64,000 nt of DNA from Reyranella sp. (GTDB taxonomy: Bacteria; Pseudomonadota; Alphaproteobacteria; Reyranellales; Reyranellaceae). Made by a program: the position numbers and the translations under genes. How positions within the stretch are numbered: the stretch's first letter is position 1; the number at the start of each line of letters is the position of its first letter. Under the pieces are notes generated by a model, which worked only from the letters and a program-made list of their open reading frames with translations, was not told the DNA's origin and searched no databases. Positions 55,177 to 63,840 of this stretch are shown in pieces. The DNA lies in assembly GCA_019750135.1 (NCBI GenBank), contig JAIEOV010000022.1, forward strand, positions 62,001 through 126,000, given 5' to 3'.

Positions 55177-55184
55177 CTGGGATC

Positions 55185-56438
55185 TTACGCAGCCGGCAAG
55201 TCGATCCGGAAGCGGCTGCCGCCGCCTTCTGCCGCCAAGCAAACGGCATCGCCGCCGTGACGGCGGGCGATGTCGAGCACCAGGGCGAGGCCGAGCCCGC
55301 TGCCGCGCCCACTCTCGCTGCCGCCGGCCAGGCGATAGAAGGGCTCGAAGATGCGTTGTCGTTCCGATGCCGGCACGCCGGGCCCGTGATCGGAGACTTC
55401 GAGCACGGCGCGTCCCTTGTCGATGGTGACGGCGATCGTGATCGGCCCGTCGCCGCCATAGCGCCGTGCATTCTCGAGAAGATTGCGGATCAGCCGGCGC
55501 AGCAGCGTGCGATCGCCCGACACGATGACCGGCTGGCCAGTGGCATCGAGGTCGAAGCGCGCCGCCTCTTCTGCGGCCAGCGCCAGGAGGTCGACCGGTT
55601 CGCGATGCTCAAGGGTGGGCAAGGCTTCCAGGCGGCTCGCCAGAAGGATCTGCTCGATGAGCTGGTCGAGTTCCTCGACATCGCGCTTCAGGGATTCTCG
55701 GGTCTTGGCATCGGCGCCTTCGCCGAGCAGGGAGGAGGCGACGGCGATGCGGGCGAGCGGCGTGCGCAGCTCGTGGCTGCAATTGGCGAGCAGCATGCGA
55801 TGGGCGGCGACGAGCTGCTCGATGCGTTCGGCCGAGCGGTTGAAGCTTTGGGCGAGGGCTGCGACCTCGTCGCGCCCTTCGACCTTCACGCGCGCGCCGA
55901 GATCGTTGCCGAACTGCTCGACACCGGCTTTCAGGCGCTCGAGCCGCCGGCCGAGGCCACGCACGACAGGATAGGCGCCGACGGCGACCGCGAGCGCCAC
56001 CAGTGCCAGGAAGGCAGTGATCCAGAAGGTCGGGCTGATCGGCCGGTCCCGCACTTGGCGGGCGACCAGCCAGCGTCCGTCGGGCAGCAGCAGGGTGAAG
56101 TTCGGCCCGCCTGGACCTCGCCGCCAGCCCTGTCGCGCGTTTCTGTGGTCGAAGCGCGGCGGTGGCTTGCCCGCCATGGCGATCATGGTGCCGTTGGGCC
56201 GGTAGAGCGCGATGTCGAAGCGCAGCTTGCGATACAGCGATTCGACCGCCGCCTGCTGCTCGCGCGCCGGCGCATCGGCATCGGGCAGCAGCGCGCCGGT
56301 GAGCTCGGCCGCGACCTCGAAATACTGCGGCGTGCGCGCATCGTCGTCGGCCAGCCGCCACAGCAACGCCGCCGCGCCGACGAACACCGCCAGCACGACG
56401 AGGATGGTGAGGTAGAACTGGAGGTAAAGGCGCTGCAT
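55185..56438 (-). CDS. sensor histidine kinase of the CpxA type
   Basis: A 417-residue membrane kinase: helix 1 (LYLQFYLTILVVLAVFVGAAALLW), a periplasmic domain of about 110 residues, helix 2 (FWITAFLALVALAVAVGAY), a HAMP domain, the H-box NCSHELRTPLAR, then the N-box (NLLENARRYG) and G-boxes (DHGPGVP, GSGLGLAL). The short periplasmic domain, and an operon that starts with a CpxP-like protein and an OmpR-type regulator, mimic the Cpx envelope-stress system. ATG 56438 begins the first helix. A palindromic repeat lies between it and the regulator gene. Confidence 0.9.
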   Translation of the reverse strand: MQRLYLQFYLTILVVLAVFVGAAALLWRLADDDARTPQYFEVAAELTGALLPDADAPAREQQAAVESLYRKLRFDIALYRPNGTMIAMAGKPPPRFDHRNARQGWRRGPGGPNFTLLLPDGRWLVARQVRDRPISPTFWITAFLALVALAVAVGAYPVVRGLGRRLERLKAGVEQFGNDLGARVKVEGRDEVAALAQSFNRSAERIEQLVAAHRMLLANCSHELRTPLARIAVASSLLGEGADAKTRESLKRDVEELDQLIEQILLASRLEALPTLEHREPVDLLALAAEEAARFDLDATGQPVIVSGDRTLLRRLIRNLLENARRYGGDGPITIAVTIDKGRAVLEVSDHGPGVPASERQRIFEPFYRLAGGSESGRGSGLGLALVLDIARRHGGDAVCLAAEGGGSRFRIDLPAA

Positions 56439-56468
56439 CAGGACGCACGCCTGTCGATTACGACACAA

Positions 56469-56539
56469 CTGTCATCCCGAGCGTAGCGAGGGACCTTTCC
56501 TGTAGCCTCAAAGGTCCCTCGCTTCGCTCGGGATGACAG
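56469..56539. repeat. intergenic palindromic repeat, copy B
   Basis: CTGTCATCCCGAGCG, one mismatch, then AGCGAGGGACCTTT pairs with its complement ending GGGATGACAG, giving a nearly 30-bp stem with a short loop. It lies between the response regulator and the histidine kinase of one operon, so it may modulate the kinase level. A diverged copy lies at 53725-53829. Confidence 0.85.
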
Positions 56540-56550
56540 CTTGTGTGGTC

Positions 56551-57240
56551 TCACCGGTCCTGATCCTTCGCGAAGACATACCCCGCGCCGCGGATCGTCA
56601 GGATGCGGCGCGGCTTCTTCGGGTCGTCTTCGATCGCGGCGCGGATGCGCGAGATGTGGACGTCGACCGAGCGGTCGAAGGCTTCGAGCTTCTCGCCCTT
56701 CAGCAGATCCATCAGCGCATCGCGCGACAGTACGCGACCGGCGCGCTCGGCCAGCGCCAGCAGCAGCGCGAACTGGTAGGAGGTGATGGTCCGTTCTTCG
56801 CCGTCGACGCGCACCAGCCGGGCGCCTTTGTCGATCTCGAGCCGGCCGAAATGCAGCGTCTCGTTCTTCGCCGGCGTGCCCCTGCGGCGCAGGATGGCGC
56901 GCAGCCTGGCCTGCAGCTCGCGCGGCTCGAAGGGTTTCGCGAGATAGTCGTCGGCACCGACTTCCAGGCCGACCACACGGTCCATCGGCTCACCGCGCGC
57001 CGTCAGCATCAGGATCGGCAGGTCGCTGGCAGCGCGCAGCCGGCGGCAGAGGTCGAGGCCGTCGGCATCGGGCAGCATGAGGTCGAGGATGATGGCGTCG
57101 AAGGTTTCGCGCTTCAGCAGCGCCTCGCCGTCGCGCGCCGTGCCGGCGATGGTCAGGCGAAAGCCCGCCCCGCCGAGATAGTCGGAGACCATCCCGGCGA
57201 GGCGGCTGTCGTCGTCGATCATCAGGATGCGCTCGGCCAT
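56551..57240 (-). CDS. OmpR-type response regulator (CpxR-like)
   Basis: A 229-residue regulator. The receiver domain has acidic pocket DDD at 9-11, phospho-acceptor D53 in ILDLMLPDADG and the lysine in YLAKPFEP. The C-terminal winged helix ends VDVHISRIRAAI and LTIRGAGYVFAKD. It pairs with the downstream kinase. The direct repeat GTAAA-N5-GTAAA near 57836, a form bound by CpxR-like regulators, lies upstream of the operon. ATG 57240 begins the conserved domain. Confidence 0.93.
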   Translation of the reverse strand: MAERILMIDDDSRLAGMVSDYLGGAGFRLTIAGTARDGEALLKRETFDAIILDLMLPDADGLDLCRRLRAASDLPILMLTARGEPMDRVVGLEVGADDYLAKPFEPRELQARLRAILRRRGTPAKNETLHFGRLEIDKGARLVRVDGEERTITSYQFALLLALAERAGRVLSRDALMDLLKGEKLEAFDRSVDVHISRIRAAIEDDPKKPRRILTIRGAGYVFAKDQDR

Positions 57241-57282
57241 CATCTCAGTATCGGGCCGCATCGCCCCGGATGTCATCCTGCG

Positions 57283-57747
57283 TTAGCCGTGCCGCTTGCC
57301 ATGGTGCTCGCCCCACGCCTTGAAGAAGGCCTGGCGCTGCGAGGCATTCAGCACGTTGCCGGCATCGACCAGCGCCTTGGTGAAGCGCTTGGAGCTCGCG
57401 TCGGCGATCTTCATCTGCTCGGCGCGGATCTGCTCGATCCTCGCCGGGTCGATGGTCGGAGCCTGCATGGCCGCTTCCATCGCCTTGCGGTTCTCGACGC
57501 GCTGGGCGTGGAACGCCTTCATATCGGTGAAGGCGGCCTGCAGGATCGTGCTGACCTGCTTCTTCTGGTCGGTCGAGGCGTCGGTGCCCGACAGGGCCTT
57601 GTCCACGCGCTTCTCGATGCGCTGCTGGAACTTGGCCGGGTCGAAGGCCTGGCCGTCGGCCTTGGCGAACGCCACGCCGCCGGCCGTCGCCGCGATGCTG
57701 CCGGCCAGAAGGGCCGCGAACATCCTCTTCATGCTGAGATTTGCCAT
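57283..57747 (-). CDS. Spy/CpxP-like periplasmic protein
   Basis: A 154-residue helical periplasmic protein. The signal (MKRMFAALLAGSIAATAGGVAFA) is followed by FDPAKFQQRIEKRVDKAL, then a long helical body with ARIEQIRAEQMKIADASSKRFTKALVDAGNVLNASQRQAFFKAW, which matches the LTxxQ-type Spy/CpxP fold. Members buffer misfolded proteins or metals and restrain the sensor kinase. It is the first gene of the operon with the regulator and kinase downstream, a typical arrangement for feedback control. The His-rich end HHGKRHG could bind metal. Confidence 0.82.
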   Translation of the reverse strand: MANLSMKRMFAALLAGSIAATAGGVAFAKADGQAFDPAKFQQRIEKRVDKALSGTDASTDQKKQVSTILQAAFTDMKAFHAQRVENRKAMEAAMQAPTIDPARIEQIRAEQMKIADASSKRFTKALVDAGNVLNASQRQAFFKAWGEHHGKRHG

Positions 57748-57828
57748 TTTTAGTCTCCGTTGTTCCGGGTGAGGTGTTCCCCGTGACGGTGATATGGAGC
57801 CGGCTGGTTTCGCGTCCCTCTCCGCGGT

Positions 57829-57843
57829 GTAAAGTTCTGTAAA
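57829..57843. promoter_or_regulatory. CpxR-like box GTAAA-N5-GTAAA
   Basis: GTAAAGTTCTGTAAA is an exact match to the tandem GTAAA-N5-GTAAA arrangement of CpxR sites. It lies between the divergent CpxP-like gene (82 bases from its start) and a GNAT gene (1 base from its ATG). It is a strong candidate for autoregulation of the two-component operon. Confidence 0.6.
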
Positions 57844-57844
57844 G

Positions 57845-58360
57845 ATGACCATGCTCAAGACGGAACGGCTGACCCTTCGGCCCCTCGTGCCCGAAGACGC
57901 CGAGGCCTACGCCGCCATGCGTTTCCACCCGGAGGTCGCAAAATGGCTGCCGCCGGCACAAGGCGATCCCCTCGACGCGGCGCGCGCCACCATCGGCCGC
58001 TTCGCGACGGCCTGGCAGGAGCGGCAATACGCGCCGTGGGGCGTCTTTCTCGGCGACGGGCTGATCGGCCATGGCGGTCTCAACTTCGTGCCGGAGTTCG
58101 CGGCAACGGAGGTGCTGTGGGCGCTCCATCCCGATGCCTGGGGGCACGGTTACGCCACGGAGGTGGCGCGCGCGGCACTCCCCTACGGCTTCGATACGCT
58201 CGGGCTCGACCTGATCTTCGCCATCACGCTGCCCGACAACGTCGCCTCGCAGGCGGTGATGAAGCGGCTCGGCCTCACCTATCGTCGCCGCGTCGACTAC
58301 AAGGCGTTCACCGACATCGTCTGGTACGACGTCGACCGCGAGACGTGGCAAGCGCGTTAG
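57845..58360 (+). CDS. GNAT acetyltransferase
   Basis: A 171-residue RimJ/RimL-like acetyltransferase: LKTERLTLRPLVPEDAEAYAAMRFHPEV at the start, the acetyl-CoA loop LHPDAWGHGYATEVARAALPYGF, and ITLPDNVASQAVMKRLGLTYRR. The target is unknown. It is divergent from the CpxP-like operon with the CpxR-like box immediately before its start, so that regulator might also affect it. Its stop overlaps the end of the convergent kinase gene. Confidence 0.88.
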   Translation: MTMLKTERLTLRPLVPEDAEAYAAMRFHPEVAKWLPPAQGDPLDAARATIGRFATAWQERQYAPWGVFLGDGLIGHGGLNFVPEFAATEVLWALHPDAWGHGYATEVARAALPYGFDTLGLDLIFAITLPDNVASQAVMKRLGLTYRRRVDYKAFTDIVWYDVDRETWQAR

Positions 58361-60582
58361 GCCGAAGCGGCGCCAGGCAACTCGATCTGGAACACGGCGC
58401 CTTCGTCGGACGGCAACAGCGACAGCATGCCGCCGGCTTCGCGCACGATGCCGAAGGACAGCGACAGGCCAAGGCCGGTGCCCTGGCCGGGCTGCTTGGA
58501 GGTGAAGAAGGGCTCGAAGATGCGCTCGCGGATCTCGGCCGGTACGCCGGGCCCGTTGTCGGCCACGGTGATGAGGACGTGACCGTCGCTGTTGCGGCCG
58601 GCAGACAGCACGATGGTCTTGTCGGGCCGTATCGACTGCAGCAGGGCATCGCGGGCGTTGACCAGCAGGTTGATCAGTGCCTGCTCCAGCAGGTTCTGAT
58701 GGCTTTGCACCATCAGCACCTGTTCGCCCAGCTCCTCGCGAACGATGATGCCGCCGTTGCGCAGGCGCTGGCCGACCAGGATGAGCGCGCCGCGGCAAGC
58801 CTCGCGCACGTCGAACCGGGCCGGCCCGCCATCGGGTGTGCGTCCGAACACGCGCATGCGCGTCAGTACCGAGGCGGCACGGTCGACCTGGGCCATGATG
58901 CGGCTGAGCTTGCCGGCGACGAACGGGCGCAGCTCGCCATCGCCGAGCGGCGGCCGAAAGCCCGGTTCGCGGGGCTCGGCTGGCACCACTTCTGACAGGG
59001 CGTTTTGTGCTGCCATCTTGATGACGTTCAGAGGCTGGCTGAGCTCGTGCGCCATGCCGGTGGTCATTTCGCCCAGGGTGACGAGCTTCGCCGTCTGCGC
59101 GATGGCCTGCAGTGCCTGATGGCGCAGCGTCTCGTCCTGTCCCATCAGGATGGTGCAGTCGCCGATCTCGGGCAGCGATCGGTGCGACAGCGAGAAATGC
59201 AGGTGGTGCATGGGTTCGCCGGGCCGCGCCACCTGCAGGTCGACCTCGATGCTGCGTGCGTCGTCGTTGGCGGCGAAAGCGAGGATGGGCGCGGCGCCGC
59301 GCACGGCCTCATCGCGCAGGATGTCGGCGGATTCGTTGTCGCGGGCGATGACCTGGCGAAAGCGGTCGTTGCAATAGATCAACCGGCCCTGGCGGTCGAG
59401 CGCGGCGCAGAGTGCTGTCGGCGTGTCGATCAAGGCCGCCAGCAGCCGGCGCTCAGAGGCCTGCAGCGTTGCCGCTTCGGCACGCGCGCTGAGCCGCAGC
59501 ATCTGGGCAGCGACGACGATTGCGATGGCGCTCAGCAACAGCGTCAGGCCGAGAACGACATAGAGGCGTTCCCGCCACTGGCCGAGAAAGGTCGTGTCGC
59601 CGATCGTTACGGCGACCAGCACGGGAAGGCCTTCGACCTGACGTGGCGAGACGATACGCACCTCGGAGTCCGAGGACTGCCCCCAAGCGGGCTCGCCCGT
59701 CATCTGCGCATTGCCGGAGAGGCCTTCCCGGATCATGCGGACTGGCGCGGCGTCGGCATAGATTCCGCCCATCAGACCCGGCTTGCTCAATGTCGTCGCG
59801 AGCAGCGCCCCGTCGCTCCGGAACAACGACACCGAGCTGTCGTCGTCGAGCAAGATCTGACGAAACAGGTCGGCGAAGTAGTTCGCTTCGACGCCGACGA
59901 TGGCGACGCCCAGCAACTGGCCGGTTTTGGCTGTGATCCGTCGCGCGAGGTAGAAGGTCCAGCGCTTGGCGTTCGCGTCAGGCAGGGACCGGCTGATCGA
60001 GATCGGCGGACTGTCCGGGCCGACCTGAGCCCGGAAGGTCTCGTGCTCGCCGATATGAGTCGGTGCTGACCCGTCGGCCGACGAACTGAGGAGGTGGCCC
60101 TCCTTGCTGTAGATCGAGGCGATTCTGGCCTGGGGCAGGCCGGCCAGGCGGTCGCGCATGGCTTCGCGAAACCGCGGCTGCTTCATGGCGTCGGCGAACT
60201 CGGCGTCCGACTGGATGTCCGCCTCGGCAACCCAGTCCAGCATGGACCGCAACATGAGATCGGTCGCGACCAGGGTCTGCTGGACATAGGCCGTGGTGGT
60301 CAGGCTGAGGTTGACTGCCACCCGTTTCCAGTCAGTGACTTCGTCGCGATGGATCTGCCAGAGCACGGCGCCGGTGACGCCCCACAAGAGCACGATGTTG
60401 AGAGCCGCTATGACGAGAATGCCACGTCCGCCAGAACTCCAGGATGAGCCCTGCTGCTGCCGTCCGGAGCGCCGGGCCTGCAACAAGGTGTCTAGCTGGC
60501 TCAACGAGCTCCCTCCCGAGGAGACGCTTTGCAATGGTGCAGACGCACGGAAACTGGCGGCCAACGTCCTGGCAACCCCCAT
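58357..60582 (-). CDS. Cache/PAS sensor histidine kinase, DctB-like
   Basis: A 741-residue kinase. After about 45 residues comes helix 1 ([22 protein letters not shown]), then a large periplasmic Cache-type domain (residues about 75-340), helix 2 ([23 protein letters not shown]), a PAS domain ([26 protein letters not shown]), the H-box [14 protein letters not shown] and a complete ATPase domain ([27 protein letters not shown]). Such kinases sense small organic acids or amines outside the cell. The start at ATG 60582 avoids the divergent regulator gene. It probably phosphorylates the regulator at 60662. Confidence 0.88.
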   Translation of the reverse strand: MGVARTLAASFRASAPLQSVSSGGSSLSQLDTLLQARRSGRQQQGSSWSSGGRGILVIAALNIVLLWGVTGAVLWQIHRDEVTDWKRVAVNLSLTTTAYVQQTLVATDLMLRSMLDWVAEADIQSDAEFADAMKQPRFREAMRDRLAGLPQARIASIYSKEGHLLSSSADGSAPTHIGEHETFRAQVGPDSPPISISRSLPDANAKRWTFYLARRITAKTGQLLGVAIVGVEANYFADLFRQILLDDDSSVSLFRSDGALLATTLSKPGLMGGIYADAAPVRMIREGLSGNAQMTGEPAWGQSSDSEVRIVSPRQVEGLPVLVAVTIGDTTFLGQWRERLYVVLGLTLLLSAIAIVVAAQMLRLSARAEAATLQASERRLLAALIDTPTALCAALDRQGRLIYCNDRFRQVIARDNESADILRDEAVRGAAPILAFAANDDARSIEVDLQVARPGEPMHHLHFSLSHRSLPEIGDCTILMGQDETLRHQALQAIAQTAKLVTLGEMTTGMAHELSQPLNVIKMAAQNALSEVVPAEPREPGFRPPLGDGELRPFVAGKLSRIMAQVDRAASVLTRMRVFGRTPDGGPARFDVREACRGALILVGQRLRNGGIIVREELGEQVLMVQSHQNLLEQALINLLVNARDALLQSIRPDKTIVLSAGRNSDGHVLITVADNGPGVPAEIRERIFEPFFTSKQPGQGTGLGLSLSFGIVREAGGMLSLLPSDEGAVFQIELPGAASA

Positions 60583-60661
60583 TGCAATATGCACCGCTTG
60601 ACGGCTGGGCGTTCCCGCAAAAATATCCAATCTGGATGCATTCGCTGGGGGAGCGAGGCAG

Positions 60662-61486
60662 ATGGATAGGCCGGAGACCGCTGCCCAGGACGAGCGATCG
60701 CTCGACGTCCTGGTGGTTGATGATGACCAGGAGGCCGTCGAGGAACTCGTCGAGTACCTCAGCAAGGCCAACCTGCGCTGCCGGCCCGCCACCGACGGTT
60801 GGGCGGCCCTGCAGGTCCTGGCCGACGGCTATCGCCCTCAGGTGGTCGTGACCGATCTCAGGATGCCGGAACTGAGCGGCATGGAGTTCGCCGAACGATT
60901 GAGCCAGCTCGGCGAAGGCGAGCGGCCGGAGATCATCTTCGTCAGCGGCAATGCCGGCTTCGACGACGCCGTGCAGGCGATCAGGCTTGGCGCACGCGAC
61001 ATGCTGACCAAGCCGATCGATGGCCCGCGCCTGGTCCGGGCGGTGAAATCGGCACAGCACGCCCGGCAGATGAGGCTGCGGGCGAAGGAAGCTGCGCCCG
61101 CGGCGGTGGCTGCCAAGGCAAAAGCAGCCGAGGACGGCGGCCCGGTCGCGCGCAAGCGCGCCGCCCTGGGCGAACTTAAGACCATGCGCCGGCTGCGCAG
61201 CCAGTACTTTCCAGCCGAACTGTTCTCAGACCCTTGCTGGGAGATGCTGCTCGATCTCTACGATGCCGCGTTGGCCGGCGCCGAGGTGACGGTGACCAGC
61301 CTGGGCGCTGCCTCGGGCGTGCCGCAGACGACGGCCCTGCGGCGCATGGAGACGCTGCAGTCCCATCACCTGATCGTTCGGGCCGAGGACAAGGCCGACA
61401 AGCGCCGGACCATCATCAAGCTCAGCGATGCCGGCATGGCGGCCGTCGAGAACTTCTTCGAGACCTACCTTGGACGTCGAACCTGA
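60662..61486 (+). CDS. response regulator with MarR-like winged-helix output
   Basis: A 274-residue regulator. The receiver domain has D65 in VVVTDLRMPELSG, switch lysine in MLTKPIDG, and a VFVSGNAG-type loop. An Ala/Lys-rich linker (about 135-165) leads to a C-terminal domain (ELFSDPCWEMLLDLYDAALAGAEVTVTSLGAASGVPQTTALRRMETLQSHHLIVR) shaped like a MarR winged helix rather than OmpR, NarL or NtrC output. It is divergent from the Cache kinase, with 79 bases between starts, and should be its partner. Confidence 0.85.
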   Translation: MDRPETAAQDERSLDVLVVDDDQEAVEELVEYLSKANLRCRPATDGWAALQVLADGYRPQVVVTDLRMPELSGMEFAERLSQLGEGERPEIIFVSGNAGFDDAVQAIRLGARDMLTKPIDGPRLVRAVKSAQHARQMRLRAKEAAPAAVAAKAKAAEDGGPVARKRAALGELKTMRRLRSQYFPAELFSDPCWEMLLDLYDAALAGAEVTVTSLGAASGVPQTTALRRMETLQSHHLIVRAEDKADKRRTIIKLSDAGMAAVENFFETYLGRRT

Positions 61487-61624
61487 ACGACGGGATCCTT
61501 AAAATTTACTTGAGACTGCAAAAATATAGTTGACCAGGGCGTGTGGCTACGCGTAATACCGACCAGCGACTGTGCAATTGGGCGTGAGCAAGGGGAAGAC
61601 CTTCCTGCGTGTAGGGTCGCTGGG

Positions 61625-62008
61625 ATGCAGGCCATGAACATCCTGGTTGTCGAGGACGACGCAGACCTCTGCGTCGAAATCGTCGAATACCTCGAACGCC
61701 GAAACCACAGGGTCCTCGGGCGGCAGACCGTATCGGCTGCGCGCGAGGCGCTGGCGGCGATGGCAGCCAAAGGAGAGCTCGACGGGGTTGTGTGCGACGT
61801 CAGACTGCCCGACGGCGACGGCCTGCGCCTTTACATCGAAAGTGCCGCGCTGGCGCCCAACTGTCGCTGGGTCCTGATGTCCGGCGCCCACGACATGGAC
61901 CGCCTGCAGCCCTTACTCGAGGACAGGAAGACCAGGCTCGTTGTCTTGGAGAAGCCGATGCCGCTCAAGTCGTTGCGTGCCGCGCTGGAAGAAGACCGCG
62001 GCCGATAG
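61625..62008 (+). CDS. single-domain response regulator
   Basis: A 127-residue receiver-only protein: acidic pocket EDD at 10-12, phospho-acceptor D58 in VVCDVRLPDGDG, the threonine/serine position in VLMSGAHD, and the lysine in VVLEKPMPLKSL. With no output domain it must act through protein contact, for example as a phosphate sink for the neighbouring kinase. The 139-base gap before it is AT-rich (AAAATTTACTTGAGACTGCAAAAATATAG) and likely holds its own promoter. Confidence 0.88.
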   Translation: MQAMNILVVEDDADLCVEIVEYLERRNHRVLGRQTVSAAREALAAMAAKGELDGVVCDVRLPDGDGLRLYIESAALAPNCRWVLMSGAHDMDRLQPLLEDRKTRLVVLEKPMPLKSLRAALEEDRGR

Positions 62009-62127
62009 GGCGCCGCAGGATTCGAACAATTCTGGATGTATTTGGCCGAATCGATTCGAGGCCTTGAATCCGAGTGTTTTACGGCCGCCGTTTCCGGACA
62101 TCTCCAATCCGGATCGATCATCCCTCC

Positions 62128-62442
62128 ATGGCGGACCCGTTGGGCGGCGACAGCCGCGACAGACCTTGCAAAATGCCGCCGTTCATCAAGCGTGGAGGGC
62201 ATGGCGTGGCTATCAATGGTACAGCGGTTCTCGCCTTCGGCATCGCGGCGGTGCTTGGTGTTGCCGTCTACAACAACCAGCGAGCCAATGCTGCAAGTTC
62301 TGCCGATGCGGCCGTCGAGATGGCGTTGCATGAGGGCGAGGTTGGCGAGCTGCCGCCCAACTACTTCACCAACCCTGCCACATCGCCGCTCGCCGGCTTC
62401 TCGCCAGTCGCGCTGACGCCGGCACGTCCGATTCAGCACTAG
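62128..62442 (+). CDS. small membrane-anchored protein, unknown
   Basis: About 104 residues. A hydrophobic segment (GTAVLAFGIAAVLGVAVY) is followed by an Ala-rich stretch and a polar tail with ELPPNYFTNPATSPLAGFSP. I do not recognise the family. ATG 62128 (MADPLGG) is one possible start; a GTG at 62206 directly before AINGTAVLAFG is another and would give a 78-residue protein. It is co-directional with the receiver protein and convergent with hisN. Confidence 0.5.
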   Translation: MADPLGGDSRDRPCKMPPFIKRGGHGVAINGTAVLAFGIAAVLGVAVYNNQRANAASSADAAVEMALHEGEVGELPPNYFTNPATSPLAGFSPVALTPARPIQH

Positions 62443-62475
62443 CTGGGGCGCTCCCACGGCCGGCTGCGTTCGCGA

Positions 62476-63294
62476 TCAGCCGAGCTGGCGGCGCTTCTCC
62501 GGCGCGCCGGAATCGTCGCCGTTCAGCACGGCCGAGGCGGCGCGGTGGGTGGCGGAATCGCCCGCCGCCAGCACCGATCCATCCGAGTTCATGTCGAGTT
62601 CGCCGCCCTGCCAGTCGGTGATCAGGCCGCCGGCGCCCTCGACCACGGGAACGAGGGCGGCGAAGTCGTAGAGCTTCAGGGAGTTCTCGACCACCAGGTC
62701 GACATGGCCCGAGGCCAGCAGCCCGTAGGCATAGCAGTCGCCGCCCCAGCGGAAGAGTTTCACCCGCTGGGTCAGCGCCGCGTGGCGCTTCTCCCAGTCG
62801 CCGGGGAACATGATCGGCGCCGTCGAATACATGTAGGCATTCGCGAGATCGGCACAGGCGCGCACGGCGATCGGCTGGCCGTTGAAGGTCGAGCGCTCGC
62901 CTGAGACGCCCAGCCAGCGCTCGCCCAGGATTGGCTGGTCGATGATGCCCAGCACGGGCTTGCCGTGATGCAGCAGCGCAATCAGTGTGCCGAAGATCGG
63001 CAGGCCGGTGATGAAGGCCTTGGTGCCGTCGATCGGATCGAGCACCCAGACGTAGTCGGCGTCCGTGCGCACCGCGCCGTGCTCCTCGCCGAACACGCCA
63101 TGCTGCGGCACGTGCTCGGTGAGCAGAGCCCGCATGGCCGTCTCGGCCTCACGGTCGGCGATGGTGACGGGACTCGCGTCGGTCTTGTCGTCAACGGCGA
63201 CGGCGGTGCGGAAGTAGCGCCTGGCGATCGGCCGTGCTGCGTCGGCGAGTCGCTGGGCCAAAGCGACCAGCTCGGCGGGAACCGGTCCGGCCAC
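62476..63294 (-). CDS. hisN: inositol-monophosphatase-family histidinol-phosphatase HisN
   Basis: A 272-residue Mg-dependent phosphatase. The metal ligands are E70-E71 in FGEEHG and D86/D89 in VLDPIDGTKAFITG, with the second motif WGGDCYAYGLLASGHVDLVVE. The GTKAFITGLPIFGTLIAL segment is typical of the HisN type, which dephosphorylates histidinol phosphate. This fits the absence of a phosphatase domain on HisB in the same window. It lies 15 bases downstream of the cytochrome gene on the same strand. Confidence 0.9.
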   Translation of the reverse strand: MAGPVPAELVALAQRLADAARPIARRYFRTAVAVDDKTDASPVTIADREAETAMRALLTEHVPQHGVFGEEHGAVRTDADYVWVLDPIDGTKAFITGLPIFGTLIALLHHGKPVLGIIDQPILGERWLGVSGERSTFNGQPIAVRACADLANAYMYSTAPIMFPGDWEKRHAALTQRVKLFRWGGDCYAYGLLASGHVDLVVENSLKLYDFAALVPVVEGAGGLITDWQGGELDMNSDGSVLAAGDSATHRAASAVLNGDDSGAPEKRRQLG

Positions 63295-63309
63295 GTCTTT
63301 GCTCCAGCC

Positions 63310-63840
63310 TTACGGTAGTGGCTTGGGCGAAGCCGCCATGCTGCGCAGGTAGGCGATGACGTCGGCGCGCTCCTGCTCCTTGGGCAGACCGGCGAACGCC
63401 ATCTTGGTGCCCTTGATGTAGGCCGTGGGCTTGAAGATCATGTGGTCGATGTCTTCGTAGGTCCAGTCGCCGCCCTTGGCCTGCATTCCCGACGAGTAGC
63501 TGAAGCCCTCGTGGCTACCCTTCTTGCGGCCGACGACTTCCCAGAGATTGGGACCGACCTTGTTCGGCCCGCCCTTGTCGATGGTGTGGCAGGTGAAGCA
63601 CTGCTTCTGGAAGATCGCCTTGCCGGCCTCGACGTTGGCGCTGGCGAGCTTGGGTCCGATCGGCGGCAGCTCTTGCGCGGGGGCTGCGGCGACGGCCGTC
63701 GTCGGCGCCTCGTCGGACACCGCGATGGCGGGCTTCTCGAGCTTGTGCGGATGAACAAGGGCGTTGGAGACCTTGCCCACCACCATCGCGAACAGCGCCG
63801 AGGCCAGAACGCAGCCCGCAACCGTGTTGAAACTGGCCAT
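63310..63840 (-). CDS. membrane-anchored cytochrome c (CycM/c552-like)
   Basis: A 176-residue class I cytochrome c. An uncleaved N-terminal anchor (VAGCVLASALFAMVVGKVSNALV) is followed by an Ala/Pro linker, the haem site CFTCH (C81, C84, H85), the GPNLWEVVGRKKGSHEGFSYSSGM region and the methionine ligand in GTKMAFAGL near residue 147. It passes electrons between the bc1 complex and the terminal oxidase at the periplasmic face. ATG 63840 was chosen because it directly precedes the anchor. Confidence 0.93.
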   Translation of the reverse strand: MASFNTVAGCVLASALFAMVVGKVSNALVHPHKLEKPAIAVSDEAPTTAVAAAPAQELPPIGPKLASANVEAGKAIFQKQCFTCHTIDKGGPNKVGPNLWEVVGRKKGSHEGFSYSSGMQAKGGDWTYEDIDHMIFKPTAYIKGTKMAFAGLPKEQERADVIAYLRSMAASPKPLP

